Assembly (NCBI RefSeq): GCF_900110225.1
Contig: NZ_FOCW01000007.1
Coordinates: 27,015-91,014 of the forward strand
Source: Allobrachymonas denitrificans DSM 15123
Lineage (GTDB): Bacteria > Pseudomonadota > Gammaproteobacteria > Burkholderiales > Burkholderiaceae_C
Direction of reading: 5' to 3'
Length of the DNA stretch: 64,000 bases
Part shown: one piece after another, positions 30,797-40,477 of the stretch
How positions within the stretch are numbered: the first letter of the stretch is position 1
Layout: every line of letters begins with the position of its first letter
Made by a program: the position numbers and the translations under genes
Notes under the pieces: model-generated
What the model was told of the DNA's origin: nothing
Database searches by the model: none
Seen by the model: only the letters and a program-made list of their open reading frames with translations

Positions 30797-32239
30797 TCAT
30801 TCCTGCGGCACCACCATTTCCGCGTATTCGTACAGCTGGTCCAGCACCTGCTGTTTGGCGGGCTCCAGATCCTGCTGTTGCAACTCGTCCAGCTCGGCCA
30901 GCAGGGCGTCCACGCTGCGCGCTCCGCCGGCTCCATCCAGCAATCGCGATGCACAGTGTCCCTGCCATTGCTCCGCCTCTTCGGGATTGAGCGTGTCGGG
31001 GAAGTTGCGTGCTCGGTAGCGGAACAGCAGTTCGGGCAGGCGCTCGTCTTCGAAGCCGGTGCGGCTGGCGGCCAGCTGTGCCGGCGATAGCTGGCGCAGG
31101 TCTTCCAGCTTGCGGCGGTCGCCATTGCTGAGGAAGCCGCCATACAGGTCGCCGTCCACATCCACGGGGGCAGTTGCTGTCGGGCGTGTGAACACCTGCG
31201 CCCAGATGGCGCTCATGTCGGGCAGGTCGCGTGCCGCCACGGCATGCTGCAGTTGCGGTTCCAGATCGAACTGCCAGCGCGCCGCCATTTCCGGGCTGAG
31301 CGTGCGCAGGTTACGCACCACCATGGGCGACTTGTTCAGGTGGATGCTCTTGATCGGCAGACGCTGCACACCTTCAGGCAGCGCATCGCTGCGCGTGAAA
31401 AGGCGCGTGCGAATGGCTTCGGCATCCAACAGGGCTAGCTCCGAAGGATCATGGCGCAAGTCCCAGGCCAGCAGCTCGTTGCGGTTGGTGGGATGGCTGG
31501 CCAACGGCCACATCAGCGCCAGGCAGCCGCGATCGGCCGGCACCATGCCGGAGACATGCAGGAAAGGCTGCGCCGTCTGCTGCGTGGCGGGCAGGCCCAG
31601 CTCCTGTGCCACGCGGTCCTTGCGGCGCAGGCCCAGCGCAAACTCGAACAGGCGCGGCTGCTTCTCGCGCAGCAGGCGTGCGAGCGCGATGGTGGCACGC
31701 ACATCCGACAAGGCATCGTGTGCCGCATCGTGCACCAGACCGTTGGCGGCGCTCAGGTGTTCGAGCTTGAAGCTCGGCTTGCCATCCACCACCGGCCATT
31801 CGATGCCTTGCGGACGCAGCGCATAGGTCATGCGCACCACATCCAGCAGATCCCAGCGGCCGCACTCGTTCTGCCATTCGCGTGCATAAGGGTCGATCAG
31901 GTTGCGCCAGAACAGGAATCGCGTGAATTCGTCGTCGAACCGGATGGTGTTGTAGCCCACGCCAATCGTGCCCGGCTGCGCCATCGCCTCGTGGATGGTG
32001 CGTGCAAACTGCCACTCGGGCATGCCCTGCTGCAGGCACTGCTGCGGGGTGATGCCGGTGATCAGGCAGGAGCCGGGGCTGGGCAGATAGTCCGGCGCCG
32101 GCTGGCACAGGATATTGATCGGCTCGCCGATCTCGTTCAGGTCGGCATCGGTGCGGATGGCGGCAAACTGGGCCGGCCGGTCGCTGCGCGGGTCGATGCC
32201 GAAGGTTTCGTAGTCGTGCCAGAGAAAGGTGTGAGTCAT
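30797..32239 (-). CDS. sbcB: Exodeoxyribonuclease I
   Basis: This 480-residue protein has DEDD exonuclease residues D9 and E11 in WHDYETFG, then GYNTIRFDDEFTRFLFWRNL with the second Asp, and HDALSDVRATIALA with the last catalytic Asp. The C-terminal half carries the SH3-like and helical parts of ExoI. It degrades single-stranded DNA 3' to 5'. The upstream hydrolase gene on the same strand ends five bases before it, so they may be co-transcribed. Confidence 0.95.
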   Translation of the reverse strand: MTHTFLWHDYETFGIDPRSDRPAQFAAIRTDADLNEIGEPINILCQPAPDYLPSPGSCLITGITPQQCLQQGMPEWQFARTIHEAMAQPGTIGVGYNTIRFDDEFTRFLFWRNLIDPYAREWQNECGRWDLLDVVRMTYALRPQGIEWPVVDGKPSFKLEHLSAANGLVHDAAHDALSDVRATIALARLLREKQPRLFEFALGLRRKDRVAQELGLPATQQTAQPFLHVSGMVPADRGCLALMWPLASHPTNRNELLAWDLRHDPSELALLDAEAIRTRLFTRSDALPEGVQRLPIKSIHLNKSPMVVRNLRTLSPEMAARWQFDLEPQLQHAVAARDLPDMSAIWAQVFTRPTATAPVDVDGDLYGGFLSNGDRRKLEDLRQLSPAQLAASRTGFEDERLPELLFRYRARNFPDTLNPEEAEQWQGHCASRLLDGAGGARSVDALLAELDELQQQDLEPAKQQVLDQLYEYAEMVVPQE

Positions 32240-32244
32240 GTCGT

Positions 32245-33186
32245 TCAGGCGGGCTGCTCGGCGCCCAGGAAATCTTCAATCAGACGGGCCAGCACTTCGG
32301 GCTGGTCGTGGTGCAGCATGTGGCCGGCATCGTCCACGGTGGCGTGGCGCACGTCGGGAATGCGGGCCATGCGGGCGCGGTATTCTTCCTGCGTGTAGCG
32401 CTCGCCCCAGAACTGGGCAATGCTGTCGTCACGGGCTTCCACGCACAGTGTGGGTGCCGTGATGCAGGCCAGGCAGGCCATGGCTTCGTCGGCATGGTAA
32501 AGCTGGTGGTTGGGAATCTTGTGGCCGGCATGGGCCTGGATGTGCCAGTGCCCCTCGGCATCCTGCTCGGCCCAGCGGCGGGCCAGCCACAGCGCCTTGT
32601 CCAGCGGCAGGCGGGCGTTGGTCTGCTGCAGGCGACGCGCCACGGCGGGCAGGTCCGGGTAGTGGCGCAGCTTGAGCGTGCCGGCACGCAGCGCGCGGAC
32701 ATTGTCCATCCACTGCACCAGACGCTGGGGGGCGTCCTCGGGCTTTGTTGCAGGCAGGCCGAAACCTTCCAGGTTCACCAGGCGCCGCACGCGCTGGGGG
32801 CGCACGCCGGCATACTGCGTGACGATGTTGCCGCCCATGCTGTGCCCCACCAGATCCACGGGCGTGTCGCCGGCGAAATGGTCCAGCAGATAGTCCAGAT
32901 CCAGCAGATAGTCGGCAAAGATGAAATGATCGGCCTGCGTGGCCGGGGTGTTGCCGAAGCCGCGCCAGTCGGGCGCGATGATGTGGCGCTCCTGCTGCAG
33001 CGCATCCACCAGGAACTGGTAGGAGTCCGCTACGTCCATCCAGCCGTGACACAGCACCAGCAGGGGCTGGCCTTCACGCGCCGTGCCCCATTCCAGCACA
33101 TGGTGCTGCAGGTCGCGGATCGGCAGCATGCGTGATTGCGCGGGGCGCCGGGGCTGGTAGGGCGGGGTCAGGGTGTCGGAGGCCAT
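32245..33186 (-). CDS. Alpha/beta-fold hydrolase
   Basis: This is a 313-residue cytosolic protein. Motifs are LVLCHGWMDVADSY (oxyanion hole), PDWRGFGNTPAT, nucleophile VGHSMGGNIVTQYAG, acid CVEARDDSIAQFW and DDAGHMLHHDQPEVLA (catalytic His). The opening MASDTLTPPYQPRRPAQSR precedes the core. The substrate is unknown. It is a different subfamily from the metY-linked hydrolase at 8493. The gene ends 5 bases before sbcB. Confidence 0.88.
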   Translation of the reverse strand: MASDTLTPPYQPRRPAQSRMLPIRDLQHHVLEWGTAREGQPLLVLCHGWMDVADSYQFLVDALQQERHIIAPDWRGFGNTPATQADHFIFADYLLDLDYLLDHFAGDTPVDLVGHSMGGNIVTQYAGVRPQRVRRLVNLEGFGLPATKPEDAPQRLVQWMDNVRALRAGTLKLRHYPDLPAVARRLQQTNARLPLDKALWLARRWAEQDAEGHWHIQAHAGHKIPNHQLYHADEAMACLACITAPTLCVEARDDSIAQFWGERYTQEEYRARMARIPDVRHATVDDAGHMLHHDQPEVLARLIEDFLGAEQPA

Positions 33187-33241
33187 GGTGTACGGAAAAC
33201 TCGATCGGTCAAACTACAAAGTATGCCTGCAGCCGACGCAA

Positions 33242-33265
33242 AAAAGCCACCCGAAGGTGGCTTTT
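33242..33265 (-). terminator. Rho-independent terminator, symmetric
   Basis: AAAAGCCACC and GGTGGCTTTT pair around a CGAA tetraloop, with flanking A and T runs on both sides. It ends the OmpA-like gene (stop at 33294, minus strand). Confidence 0.92.
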
Positions 33266-33293
33266 GCATTCAACGCAGGGTAAACCGCGTGAA

Positions 33294-33968
33294 TTAGCGG
33301 GCAGCCGGTTCGGCCACGAAGATTTCGACGCGACGGTTCTGTGCGCGGCCATCCACGGTAGCGTTGCTGGCGATCGGCTGGGTGGAGCCGGCGCCGGACG
33401 TGGCGATGCGGCTGGCGGCAACACCCTGGCTTACCAGGTAGGCCTTGGCGGCATCAGCGCGGCGCTGGGACAGCGGGTTGTTGATGGCGTCAGAGCCGGT
33501 GCTGTCGGTGTGGCCCACCACGGACACGGTGGCTGCCGGGTTCTGGTTCAGGGTCTGAGCCAGACGCTGCAGGATCGGGTACATGTTGGCGTTCAGCACG
33601 GCCGAGTTGGTGGCAAAGCCAGCGTCAGCCGGGATGTTGATCTTCAGGCGGTTGTCCGCAGTCTGGGAGACCTGAACGGGAGTACCGGCGGTCACTTGCT
33701 GCATGGCCTGCTTCTGCTGTTCCATGCGCTGGGACCACAGGTAACCACCGGCAGCACCCAGAGCAGCGCCAACGGCAGCGCCGGTAGCGCGGGTACGGTT
33801 GTCGCGGTCGCCAACCTGGTTGCCGACCACGGTGCCCAGACCGGCACCGATGACTGCGCCGATGGCGGAGTTCTTGCCGGTGTTGGTCATGGTGCCGTCA
33901 GCGGCACAACCTGCCAGCAGGGCGGCAGCGGAAGCAGCAATAGTCAGGGAAGTGAAAGCCTTTTTCAT
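33294..33968 (-). CDS. OmpA-family peptidoglycan-binding lipoprotein (YiaD-like)
   Basis: This 224-residue protein has a lipoprotein signal ending LLAGC (C21 lipidated). Residues about 33-80 form a glycine-zipper segment (IGAVIGAGLGTVVGNQVG, GAAVGAALGAAGG). The OmpA C-terminal domain (about 105-220) contains VVGHTDSTGSDAINNPLSQRRADA and NRRVEIFV, the diaminopimelate-binding region. It probably tethers the outer membrane to peptidoglycan. AAAGGAGA precedes the ATG. It is followed by a strong terminator and is likely a single-gene transcript. Confidence 0.93.
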   Translation of the reverse strand: MKKAFTSLTIAASAAALLAGCAADGTMTNTGKNSAIGAVIGAGLGTVVGNQVGDRDNRTRATGAAVGAALGAAGGYLWSQRMEQQKQAMQQVTAGTPVQVSQTADNRLKINIPADAGFATNSAVLNANMYPILQRLAQTLNQNPAATVSVVGHTDSTGSDAINNPLSQRRADAAKAYLVSQGVAASRIATSGAGSTQPIASNATVDGRAQNRRVEIFVAEPAAR

Positions 33969-34414
33969 ATTCCTATCTCCTTTGAAAATGATTGCTTGCA
34001 GGGGGTTTTTGCTCGCAACGGTTACATTCTAGGCAGCGGATCATGACCAATTTGTAGGACGGCACTGATCGGACTGGTAATTGTTTGTATCGCAGCAGCG
34101 TGCAAATCACCGATTCCCGAGCATATTCGCAAGCAAAGCGGGAAAAACATCACGAAAACCCTGCTTCTCCCTTGTCAGGGTTCTGACAGGTTGATGACGT
34201 GTGAGGCAGGGTGAAGTGTCAATGTATTCAATGGCTTGAAGAATAAATCGCTGCGCTTGAATGGTGCGGCACGCCCGTGCTTGCGAATCGTTGCAAATGC
34301 TGCGTCGGACCGAGGATCCGGTGTTGTTTTTGCGGGCCCCTTGCAGGTGCCCGGCCGTTGACAGGCCGGCAAGGGGGGGTCAGGAGCAGGGTTGGCAAGC
34401 CTGATAATCGGGGC
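33969..34414. other. 446-base intergenic region between divergent ompA-like and ybaK genes
   Basis: No coding potential was recognised. It should hold two divergent promoters, although none could be matched well to consensus. The sequence is AT-richer than its surroundings near 34021-34260 and contains a long hairpin at 34337-34376 in the ybaK leader. Confidence 0.6.
34337..34376 (+). other. Long imperfect hairpin in the ybaK upstream region
   Basis: The outer stem CCCCTTG/CAAGGGG and inner stem CCGGCC/GGCCGG form around loop GTTGACA, with a 7-base bulge on the left arm. There is no T run on either strand, so it is not a standard terminator. It sits 38 bases before the ybaK ATG. Confidence 0.5.
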
Positions 34415-34906
34415 ATGGCCAAGAAACAGCATGTGAGCGAAACCCCTGCCACGCATCTCTTGCGTGCAGAAGGCATCGCATTCGACGAATACAGCTACGA
34501 GTGGGAGCCGCATGGCGGCGCACGCCACAGCGCCGAGGTGCTGGGGCTCGATCCCTTCAGCGTTGTCAAGACGCTGGTGATGCAGAACCAGGACCGCCAG
34601 CCGCTGATCGTGCTGATGCACGGCAATCGCAGCGTGTCCACCAAGCAGCTGGCGCGCCAGATCGGTGCCAAGCAGGTGGAACCGTGCGCCGTGGAAGTGG
34701 CGCAGCGCCACAGCGGCTACCTGGTGGGCGGCACCTCGCCCTTCGGCACGCGCCGTGCCATGCCGGTCTATATCGAACGCAGCATTCTGGACTTGCCCCG
34801 CATTGCCATCAACGGCGGCCGGCGCGGCTATCTGCTCGGCATCGATCCGCAAGTGTGCATCCAGCTGCTGCAGGCGCAGCCGGTGGACTGCGCACTGGCA
34901 GAATAG
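34415..34906 (+). CDS. ybaK: Cys-tRNA(Pro)/Cys-tRNA(Cys) deacylase YbaK-like
   Basis: This 163-residue protein of the YbaK/EbsC editing-domain family contains [46 protein letters not shown], the catalytic-loop lysine region and [22 protein letters not shown], followed by [13 protein letters not shown]. It hydrolyses misacylated Cys-tRNA(Pro). The ATG at 34415 gives a standard N-terminus ([16 protein letters not shown]); 46 earlier in-frame codons run through the hairpin region and are not family-like. plsY follows 32 bases later. Confidence 0.93.
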   Translation: MAKKQHVSETPATHLLRAEGIAFDEYSYEWEPHGGARHSAEVLGLDPFSVVKTLVMQNQDRQPLIVLMHGNRSVSTKQLARQIGAKQVEPCAVEVAQRHSGYLVGGTSPFGTRRAMPVYIERSILDLPRIAINGGRRGYLLGIDPQVCIQLLQAQPVDCALAE

Positions 34907-34938
34907 CGCCTGAACCTGCAACCTCTTTTCCGGACACC

Positions 34939-35562
34939 ATGCAAACCTCTTCCCTGATCGCCATCGTGCTGGCCTATCTGGTCGGCTCGCTCAGCTTTGC
35001 CGTCATCGTCAGCAAGGCCATGGGCCTGAACGACCCGCGCAGCTATGGCAGCGGCAACCCCGGTGCCACCAACGTGCTGCGCAGCGGCAACAAGCAGGCC
35101 GCCATCTTCACGCTGCTGCTGGATGCCTTCAAGGGCTGGCTGCCGGTGTTCATCGTGCAGCACTGGGGCAGCCAGTGGGGGCTGGGCGCCACCGATGTGG
35201 CGCTGGTGGGCCTGGCCGCCTTCCTGGGGCACCTGTACCCGGTGTTCTTCCGCTTCAAGGGCGGCAAGGGCGTGGCCACGGCGGCTGGCGTGCTGATCGG
35301 CTTCGGCCCCTGGCTGGGCCTGCTGGTGCTGGCCATCTGGCTGATCGTGGCCTTCGTGTTCCGCTACTCTTCGCTGGCCGCGCTGGTGGCAGCCATGGCG
35401 GCGCCATTGGTCTACATGCTGGGCATCAATGGCTGGTGGAAGGTGGAAGGGCCGGTGCTGATGTCCATCATCGTCATGAGCATGCTGCTGCTGTGGCGCC
35501 ACCGTGACAACATCCGTCGCTTGCTGGCCGGCCAGGAAGGCCGCCTCGGCAGCAAGAAATAA
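34939..35562 (+). CDS. plsY: Acyl-phosphate glycerol-3-phosphate acyltransferase
   Basis: This is a 207-residue inner-membrane protein with five to seven helices. Conserved motifs are [36 protein letters not shown] (motif 1), [18 protein letters not shown] (motif 2, phosphate binding) and [11 protein letters not shown] (motif 3). It starts phospholipid synthesis by acylating glycerol-3-phosphate. It lies in a run ybaK-plsY-ridA on the plus strand with short spacers. Confidence 0.96.
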   Translation: MQTSSLIAIVLAYLVGSLSFAVIVSKAMGLNDPRSYGSGNPGATNVLRSGNKQAAIFTLLLDAFKGWLPVFIVQHWGSQWGLGATDVALVGLAAFLGHLYPVFFRFKGGKGVATAAGVLIGFGPWLGLLVLAIWLIVAFVFRYSSLAALVAAMAAPLVYMLGINGWWKVEGPVLMSIIVMSMLLLWRHRDNIRRLLAGQEGRLGSKK

Positions 35563-35579
35563 GCCGAGGAGCCACTGCC

Positions 35580-35933
35580 ATGACCGAATCCATCCGCCGC
35601 CTCAACGTCGAACCGCGCTACAGCGACGCCGCCATCTACAACGGTGTGGTCTATCTGGCCGGGCAGGTGCCTGACGACGCCAGCGCCGACATGGCCGGCC
35701 AGACGCGCCAGGTGCTGGCCACCATCGATCGCCTGCTGCAGGAAGCCGGCAGCAGCAAGTCGCGCATCCTCATGTGCCAGATCTTCCTGGCGGACATGGC
35801 CGACATCGCGGTGATGAACCAGGTATGGGATGCCTGGGTCGACAGCGCCAACAGCCCGCCGCGCGCCACCGTGCAGGCGGCGCTGGCCGATCCGGACTGG
35901 CGCATCGAAGTGGTGGCGACTGCCGCGCTTTAA
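35580..35933 (+). CDS. RidA (YjgF/YER057c/UK114) family protein
   Basis: This 117-residue protein contains [37 protein letters not shown] and [25 protein letters not shown]. The Arg of PPRATVQA corresponds to the residue that binds the substrate carboxylate. RidA proteins hydrolyse reactive enamine/imine intermediates; this sequence is of the Rid type common in Burkholderiales, whose substrate is not settled. It lies 17 bases after plsY. Its stop overlaps the convergent yajQ stop by 4 bases. Confidence 0.9.
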   Translation: MTESIRRLNVEPRYSDAAIYNGVVYLAGQVPDDASADMAGQTRQVLATIDRLLQEAGSSKSRILMCQIFLADMADIAVMNQVWDAWVDSANSPPRATVQAALADPDWRIEVVATAAL

Positions 35934-36415
35934 TCGCGGAAATTGTTGAAGCTCAGGGGGACGTCGGTCACGTCCTTCTTGATCAGCGCCATGGCGGCCT
36001 GCAGGTCGTCGCGCTTGGCGCCGGTCACGCGCACCGAATCACCCTGGATGGAGGCTTGCACCTTCATCTTGCTGTCCTTGATCAGCTTCTGGATCTTCTT
36101 GGCCAGCTCGCTCTCGATGCCGTTGCGCACCTTGAGCACCTGCTTGACCTTGTCGCCGCCGATCTTCTCGACCTTGCCCAGGTCGAGGAAGCGCACGTCC
36201 ACGTTGCGCTTGGTCATCTTGTTGCGCAGGATGTCTTCCACCTGCTGCAGCTGGAAGTCGGCATCGCCGAACAGGGTGATTTCCTTGTCCTTGATCTCGA
36301 TGGCGGCGCTGGTGCCCTTGAAGTCGAAGCGGGTGCCGATTTCCTTGGCAGTGTTTTCGACGGCATTCTTGACTTCGACCAGATTGGGTTCGCAGACGGT
36401 ATCAAAAGAGGGCAT
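35930..36415 (-). CDS. yajQ: YajQ family nucleotide-binding protein (UPF0234)
   Basis: This 161-residue protein has two ferredoxin-like halves. The opening [41 protein letters not shown], and [20 protein letters not shown] near the end, with PLSFNNFRD at the terminus, are diagnostic. Family members bind cyclic di-GMP in Xanthomonas and Pseudomonas. The ATG at 36413-36415 is chosen over one 15 codons upstream because the MPSFD start is conserved. It is divergent from murB with 54 bases between. Confidence 0.95.
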   Translation of the reverse strand: MPSFDTVCEPNLVEVKNAVENTAKEIGTRFDFKGTSAAIEIKDKEITLFGDADFQLQQVEDILRNKMTKRNVDVRFLDLGKVEKIGGDKVKQVLKVRNGIESELAKKIQKLIKDSKMKVQASIQGDSVRVTGAKRDDLQAAMALIKKDVTDVPLSFNNFRD

Positions 36416-36469
36416 GAGGGCTCCTGGCTCGTAGTGTGTCTTGTGGGATTGGTGGGACAATTATCCCCC

Positions 36470-37534
36470 ATGACTATTCTCCGCCTCGAACGCAACGCCT
36501 CTCTGGATACCTTCAACACCTTCGGCATTTCCGCACGCGCCTACGACCTGCTGCACGTGCGCTCCGCCGCCGAGCTGCAGGCGCTCAGCGAGCAGCCCGA
36601 ACTGCTGACCAAGGGCTGGCTGGCGCTGGGTGGCGGCAGCAATCTGGTGCTGACCGGCGATGTGCGCCAGTTGGTGCTCAAGATCGAGATCATGGGCAAG
36701 GCGCTGGTGGACGAGGATGACAAGTACTGGATCGTGCAGGCCGGCGCTGGCGAGAACTGGCACGGCTTCGTGGAATGGACGCTGCAGCAGGGCTTCCCGG
36801 GCCTGGAAAACCTGGCACTGATTCCCGGCGTGGTGGGCTCCTCGCCAGTGCAGAACATCGGCGCCTATGGCGTGGAGCTGCAGGACCGCTTCCACAGCCT
36901 GGATGCCGTCGAGATCGAAACCGGCCGCGCCTTCACGCTGACGGCGGCCCAGTGCAGCTTCGGCTATCGCGATTCCGTGTTCAAGCACGCCCCGGTCAAG
37001 CCGGGCGACCATGGGCTGGCCGGCAAGGCCGTCATCACCCATGTGCGCTTTGCGCTGCCCAAACAATGGCGTGCCGAAATCGGCTATCTGGACATCCAGC
37101 GCAAGATGGCCGAGTTGCAGATCACCGATCCGAGCGCGCAGCAGGTGTTCGACATGGTGGTGGCCATCCGCCGCGCCAAGCTGCCCGATCCCGCCGTGAT
37201 CGGCAATGCCGGCAGTTTCTTCAAGAACCCGGTGGTTACGGCTGAACAATGCCGCGACATCATCAACCGCGAGCCCAACATCGTGCACTACGAGATGCCC
37301 GATGGGACCATCAAGCTGGCTGCCGGCTGGCTGATCGATGCCTGCGGCTGGCGCGGCAAGAGCATGGGCAATGCCGGCGTGTACGAGAAGCAGGCGCTGG
37401 TGCTGGTCAACCGCTTTGGCGAAACCGGCATCCGCGCGACCGGTGGCGAAGTGATGACTCTCGCCGGTGCCATCCAGGCCAGCGTGTACGAGCGCTTCGG
37501 CATACGGCTGGAGCCGGAGCCGGTGGTGGTGTGA
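36470..37534 (+). CDS. murB: UDP-N-acetylmuramate dehydrogenase
   Basis: This 354-residue protein is a type I MurB. FAD-binding segments are LALGGGSNLVLTGD and NLALIPGVVGSSPVQNIGAYGVE; the GYRDSVFK Tyr/Arg region and the active-site Ser in IGNAGSFFKNP are present, as is AGWLIDACGWRGKSMGNAGVY near the C-terminus. It reduces UDP-GlcNAc-enolpyruvate with NADPH to form UDP-MurNAc. The ATG at 36470 (MTILRLERNASL) is used; the longer open frame upstream is antisense to yajQ. Confidence 0.97.
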   Translation: MTILRLERNASLDTFNTFGISARAYDLLHVRSAAELQALSEQPELLTKGWLALGGGSNLVLTGDVRQLVLKIEIMGKALVDEDDKYWIVQAGAGENWHGFVEWTLQQGFPGLENLALIPGVVGSSPVQNIGAYGVELQDRFHSLDAVEIETGRAFTLTAAQCSFGYRDSVFKHAPVKPGDHGLAGKAVITHVRFALPKQWRAEIGYLDIQRKMAELQITDPSAQQVFDMVVAIRRAKLPDPAVIGNAGSFFKNPVVTAEQCRDIINREPNIVHYEMPDGTIKLAAGWLIDACGWRGKSMGNAGVYEKQALVLVNRFGETGIRATGGEVMTLAGAIQASVYERFGIRLEPEPVVV

Positions 37535-37723
37535 GGGGCTCTGATTCATCTCCTTGCGCATGTCCGTGCGCACGGATTGCCTGAAGAGCGCGAGCGTCGG
37601 CTCCGCGTAGTGTGAAGGTTTTCACCTATTTCGGTTTTGTCGCAGGCGCATGCGCACACTTTGAAGCGGACGGCATCGTATGATCAGAAAACGTGATCCC
37701 TTATTTCAGGAAGGATGCCAACC

Positions 37724-38356
37724 ATGAACAACTCCATCGTCGACGAGCTGCTGGGCCAGCTGCAAGGACCGCTGCTGGGCCAGATCGCCGGCCAGCTGGG
37801 CACCGACAACTCCCAGGCACAGAACGCCATTACCGCCGCGATTCCCATGATCGTGGGTGCACTGGGCCGCAACGCCCAGTCTCCGCAGGGCGCGGAAGAC
37901 CTGTTCGGCGCGCTGCAACGTGATCATGTTCCGGCAGCCGCAGGCGGCCTGGATCTGGGCGGTCTGCTCGGCTCCCTGCTGGGTGGTGGCGCCATGGCCG
38001 CTCCCTCGCGCCAGATGGACGGCGGCAGCATCCTCGGCCACATCTTCGGTGGTGCCCAGCCACGTGCCGAAGCAGGCCTGGGTCAGGCAACTGGCATCGG
38101 TTCCGACAAGTCGGCGCAGCTACTGAAGATTCTGGCCCCCATTGTGATGGCCTTCCTGGCCAAGAAGGTGATGGCAGGCGGCATGAACTCCGGTTCCCTG
38201 GGCGGCATGCTCGGCCAGGAACGCGCGCAGGTGCAGCAGCAGGGTGGCCTGGGCGGCACTCTGATGAACGCCGTGCTGGATCAGGACGGTGACGGCCAGG
38301 TGGGTCTGGGTGACCTGCTCAAGATGGGCGCCACCTTCCTGGGTGGCCGCCGCTGA
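37724..38356 (+). CDS. DUF937 domain protein
   Basis: This 210-residue protein has the DUF937 pattern: N-terminal helices MNNSIVDELLGQLQGPLLGQIAGQLG, NAITAAIPMIVGALGRNA, then a Gly-rich middle and KILAPIVMAFLAKKVMAGGMNSG. The C-terminal tail contains DQDGDGQVGLGDLLK, an EF-hand-like DxDxDG calcium loop. Function is unknown. AGGAAGG nine bases ahead supports ATG 37724 rather than 37715. A hairpin follows the stop. Confidence 0.87.
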   Translation: MNNSIVDELLGQLQGPLLGQIAGQLGTDNSQAQNAITAAIPMIVGALGRNAQSPQGAEDLFGALQRDHVPAAAGGLDLGGLLGSLLGGGAMAAPSRQMDGGSILGHIFGGAQPRAEAGLGQATGIGSDKSAQLLKILAPIVMAFLAKKVMAGGMNSGSLGGMLGQERAQVQQQGGLGGTLMNAVLDQDGDGQVGLGDLLKMGATFLGGRR

Positions 38357-38419
38357 TCACAACGCTGCCCCCCAGTGGCTGATCGTTGACCGGATCAGCT
38401 TGGGGTTTGGTGTTTCAAG

Positions 38420-38452
38420 ACGCCCGCATGGCTTTGCTTGCGGGCGTTCTTG
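38420..38452 (+). terminator. Hairpin terminator after the DUF937 gene
   Basis: ACGCCCGCA pairs with TGCGGGCGT around a 10-base loop, followed by TCTTGCTTGT. The tail is only moderately T-rich. Confidence 0.55.
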
Positions 38453-38635
38453 CTTGTGTTCCAGCTCACAACGATCGCGCGGCAGGCAAAGGGCTCTTGC
38501 AGGGTGAAAAGTCCTGATTCAAGAAGCTGGTGCGCCCGGTCGGTCTACCCGGTCTGGCCGCAATACGAGTGGCACGCCCGTGTTTCCGAATCGTGCCGCG
38601 CAAAGCAGGATTGCACGGACTGGCGCAACGGACGC

Positions 38636-38669
38636 AAAAAAGCCGCCCGGCTTGCGCAACAGGCGGCTT
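38636..38669 (-). terminator. Rho-independent terminator after argG
   Basis: AAGCCGCC (38640-38647) pairs with GGCGGCTT (38662-38669). The A run at 38636-38641 becomes a T run on the minus strand, 22 bases after the argG stop. Confidence 0.85.
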
Positions 38670-38691
38670 GTCAGCAGATGACAGAAGGAAA

Positions 38692-40041
<1,350 letters not shown>

Positions 40042-40070
40042 TCAGTGGAAATACGGAAAGGGCGGACCGA

Positions 40071-40385
40071 TCAGCCGAAGTGGCAGATGTAGTGGTAGGG
40101 CTCGGTCACGCGGATGTCGAAGGCGCTATTGCCAGGGATGCTGAAGCTCTCGCCAGCATTGCTGCGCTGCCAGGCATCGCTGCTGGCCAGCTTGTATTCG
40201 CACCAGCCCGCCACGCATTCCATGATTTCGGGAGCGCCGGTATTGAAGGTCAGCGTCGCGGGCAGGATCACGCCGGCGGATTTTTTGGTGCCATCAGCCA
40301 GGGTGAAATTGTGCGAGACGCACTTGCCGTCGAAATAGACATTGGCCTTGGGATCCAGGGCCACGTTGCTCAGGGGGGAAGTCAT
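40071..40385 (-). CDS. ppnP: Pyrimidine/purine nucleoside phosphorylase (DUF1255)
   Basis: This 104-residue single cupin-fold protein of the PpnP (YaiE) family contains VYFDGKCVSHNFTLADGTKKSAGVILPATLTFNTGAPEIME, presented as the strand-rich half, and GESFSIPGNSAFDIRVTEPYHYICHF at the end. PpnP of E. coli phosphorolyses several nucleosides. The ATG at 40383-40385 gives the full-length family form; the preceding 49 in-frame codons are Arg/Ala-rich and not homologous-looking. Confidence 0.93.
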   Translation of the reverse strand: MTSPLSNVALDPKANVYFDGKCVSHNFTLADGTKKSAGVILPATLTFNTGAPEIMECVAGWCEYKLASSDAWQRSNAGESFSIPGNSAFDIRVTEPYHYICHFG

Positions 40386-40477
40386 GGATGCGGTTCTCGT
40401 GCGAAGACATTGCCGGCGCAATTGCGGCAAAGTGTGAATGTTACCTTTTTTTGCGCCGGGCCGGAACCGGCGGCGCC

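Larger units (their letters stand above)
38357..38691. other. 335-base spacer between convergent DUF937 and argG genes
   Basis: It holds two hairpins (38420-38452 and 38636-38669) that serve the two flanking genes. No further gene was recognised in the ~180 bases between them. Confidence 0.7.

Noticed and set aside
34026..34054. TAGAAT on the minus strand as -10 of the OmpA-like gene
   Set aside because: No acceptable -35 at 16-18 bases; not reported as a promoter.
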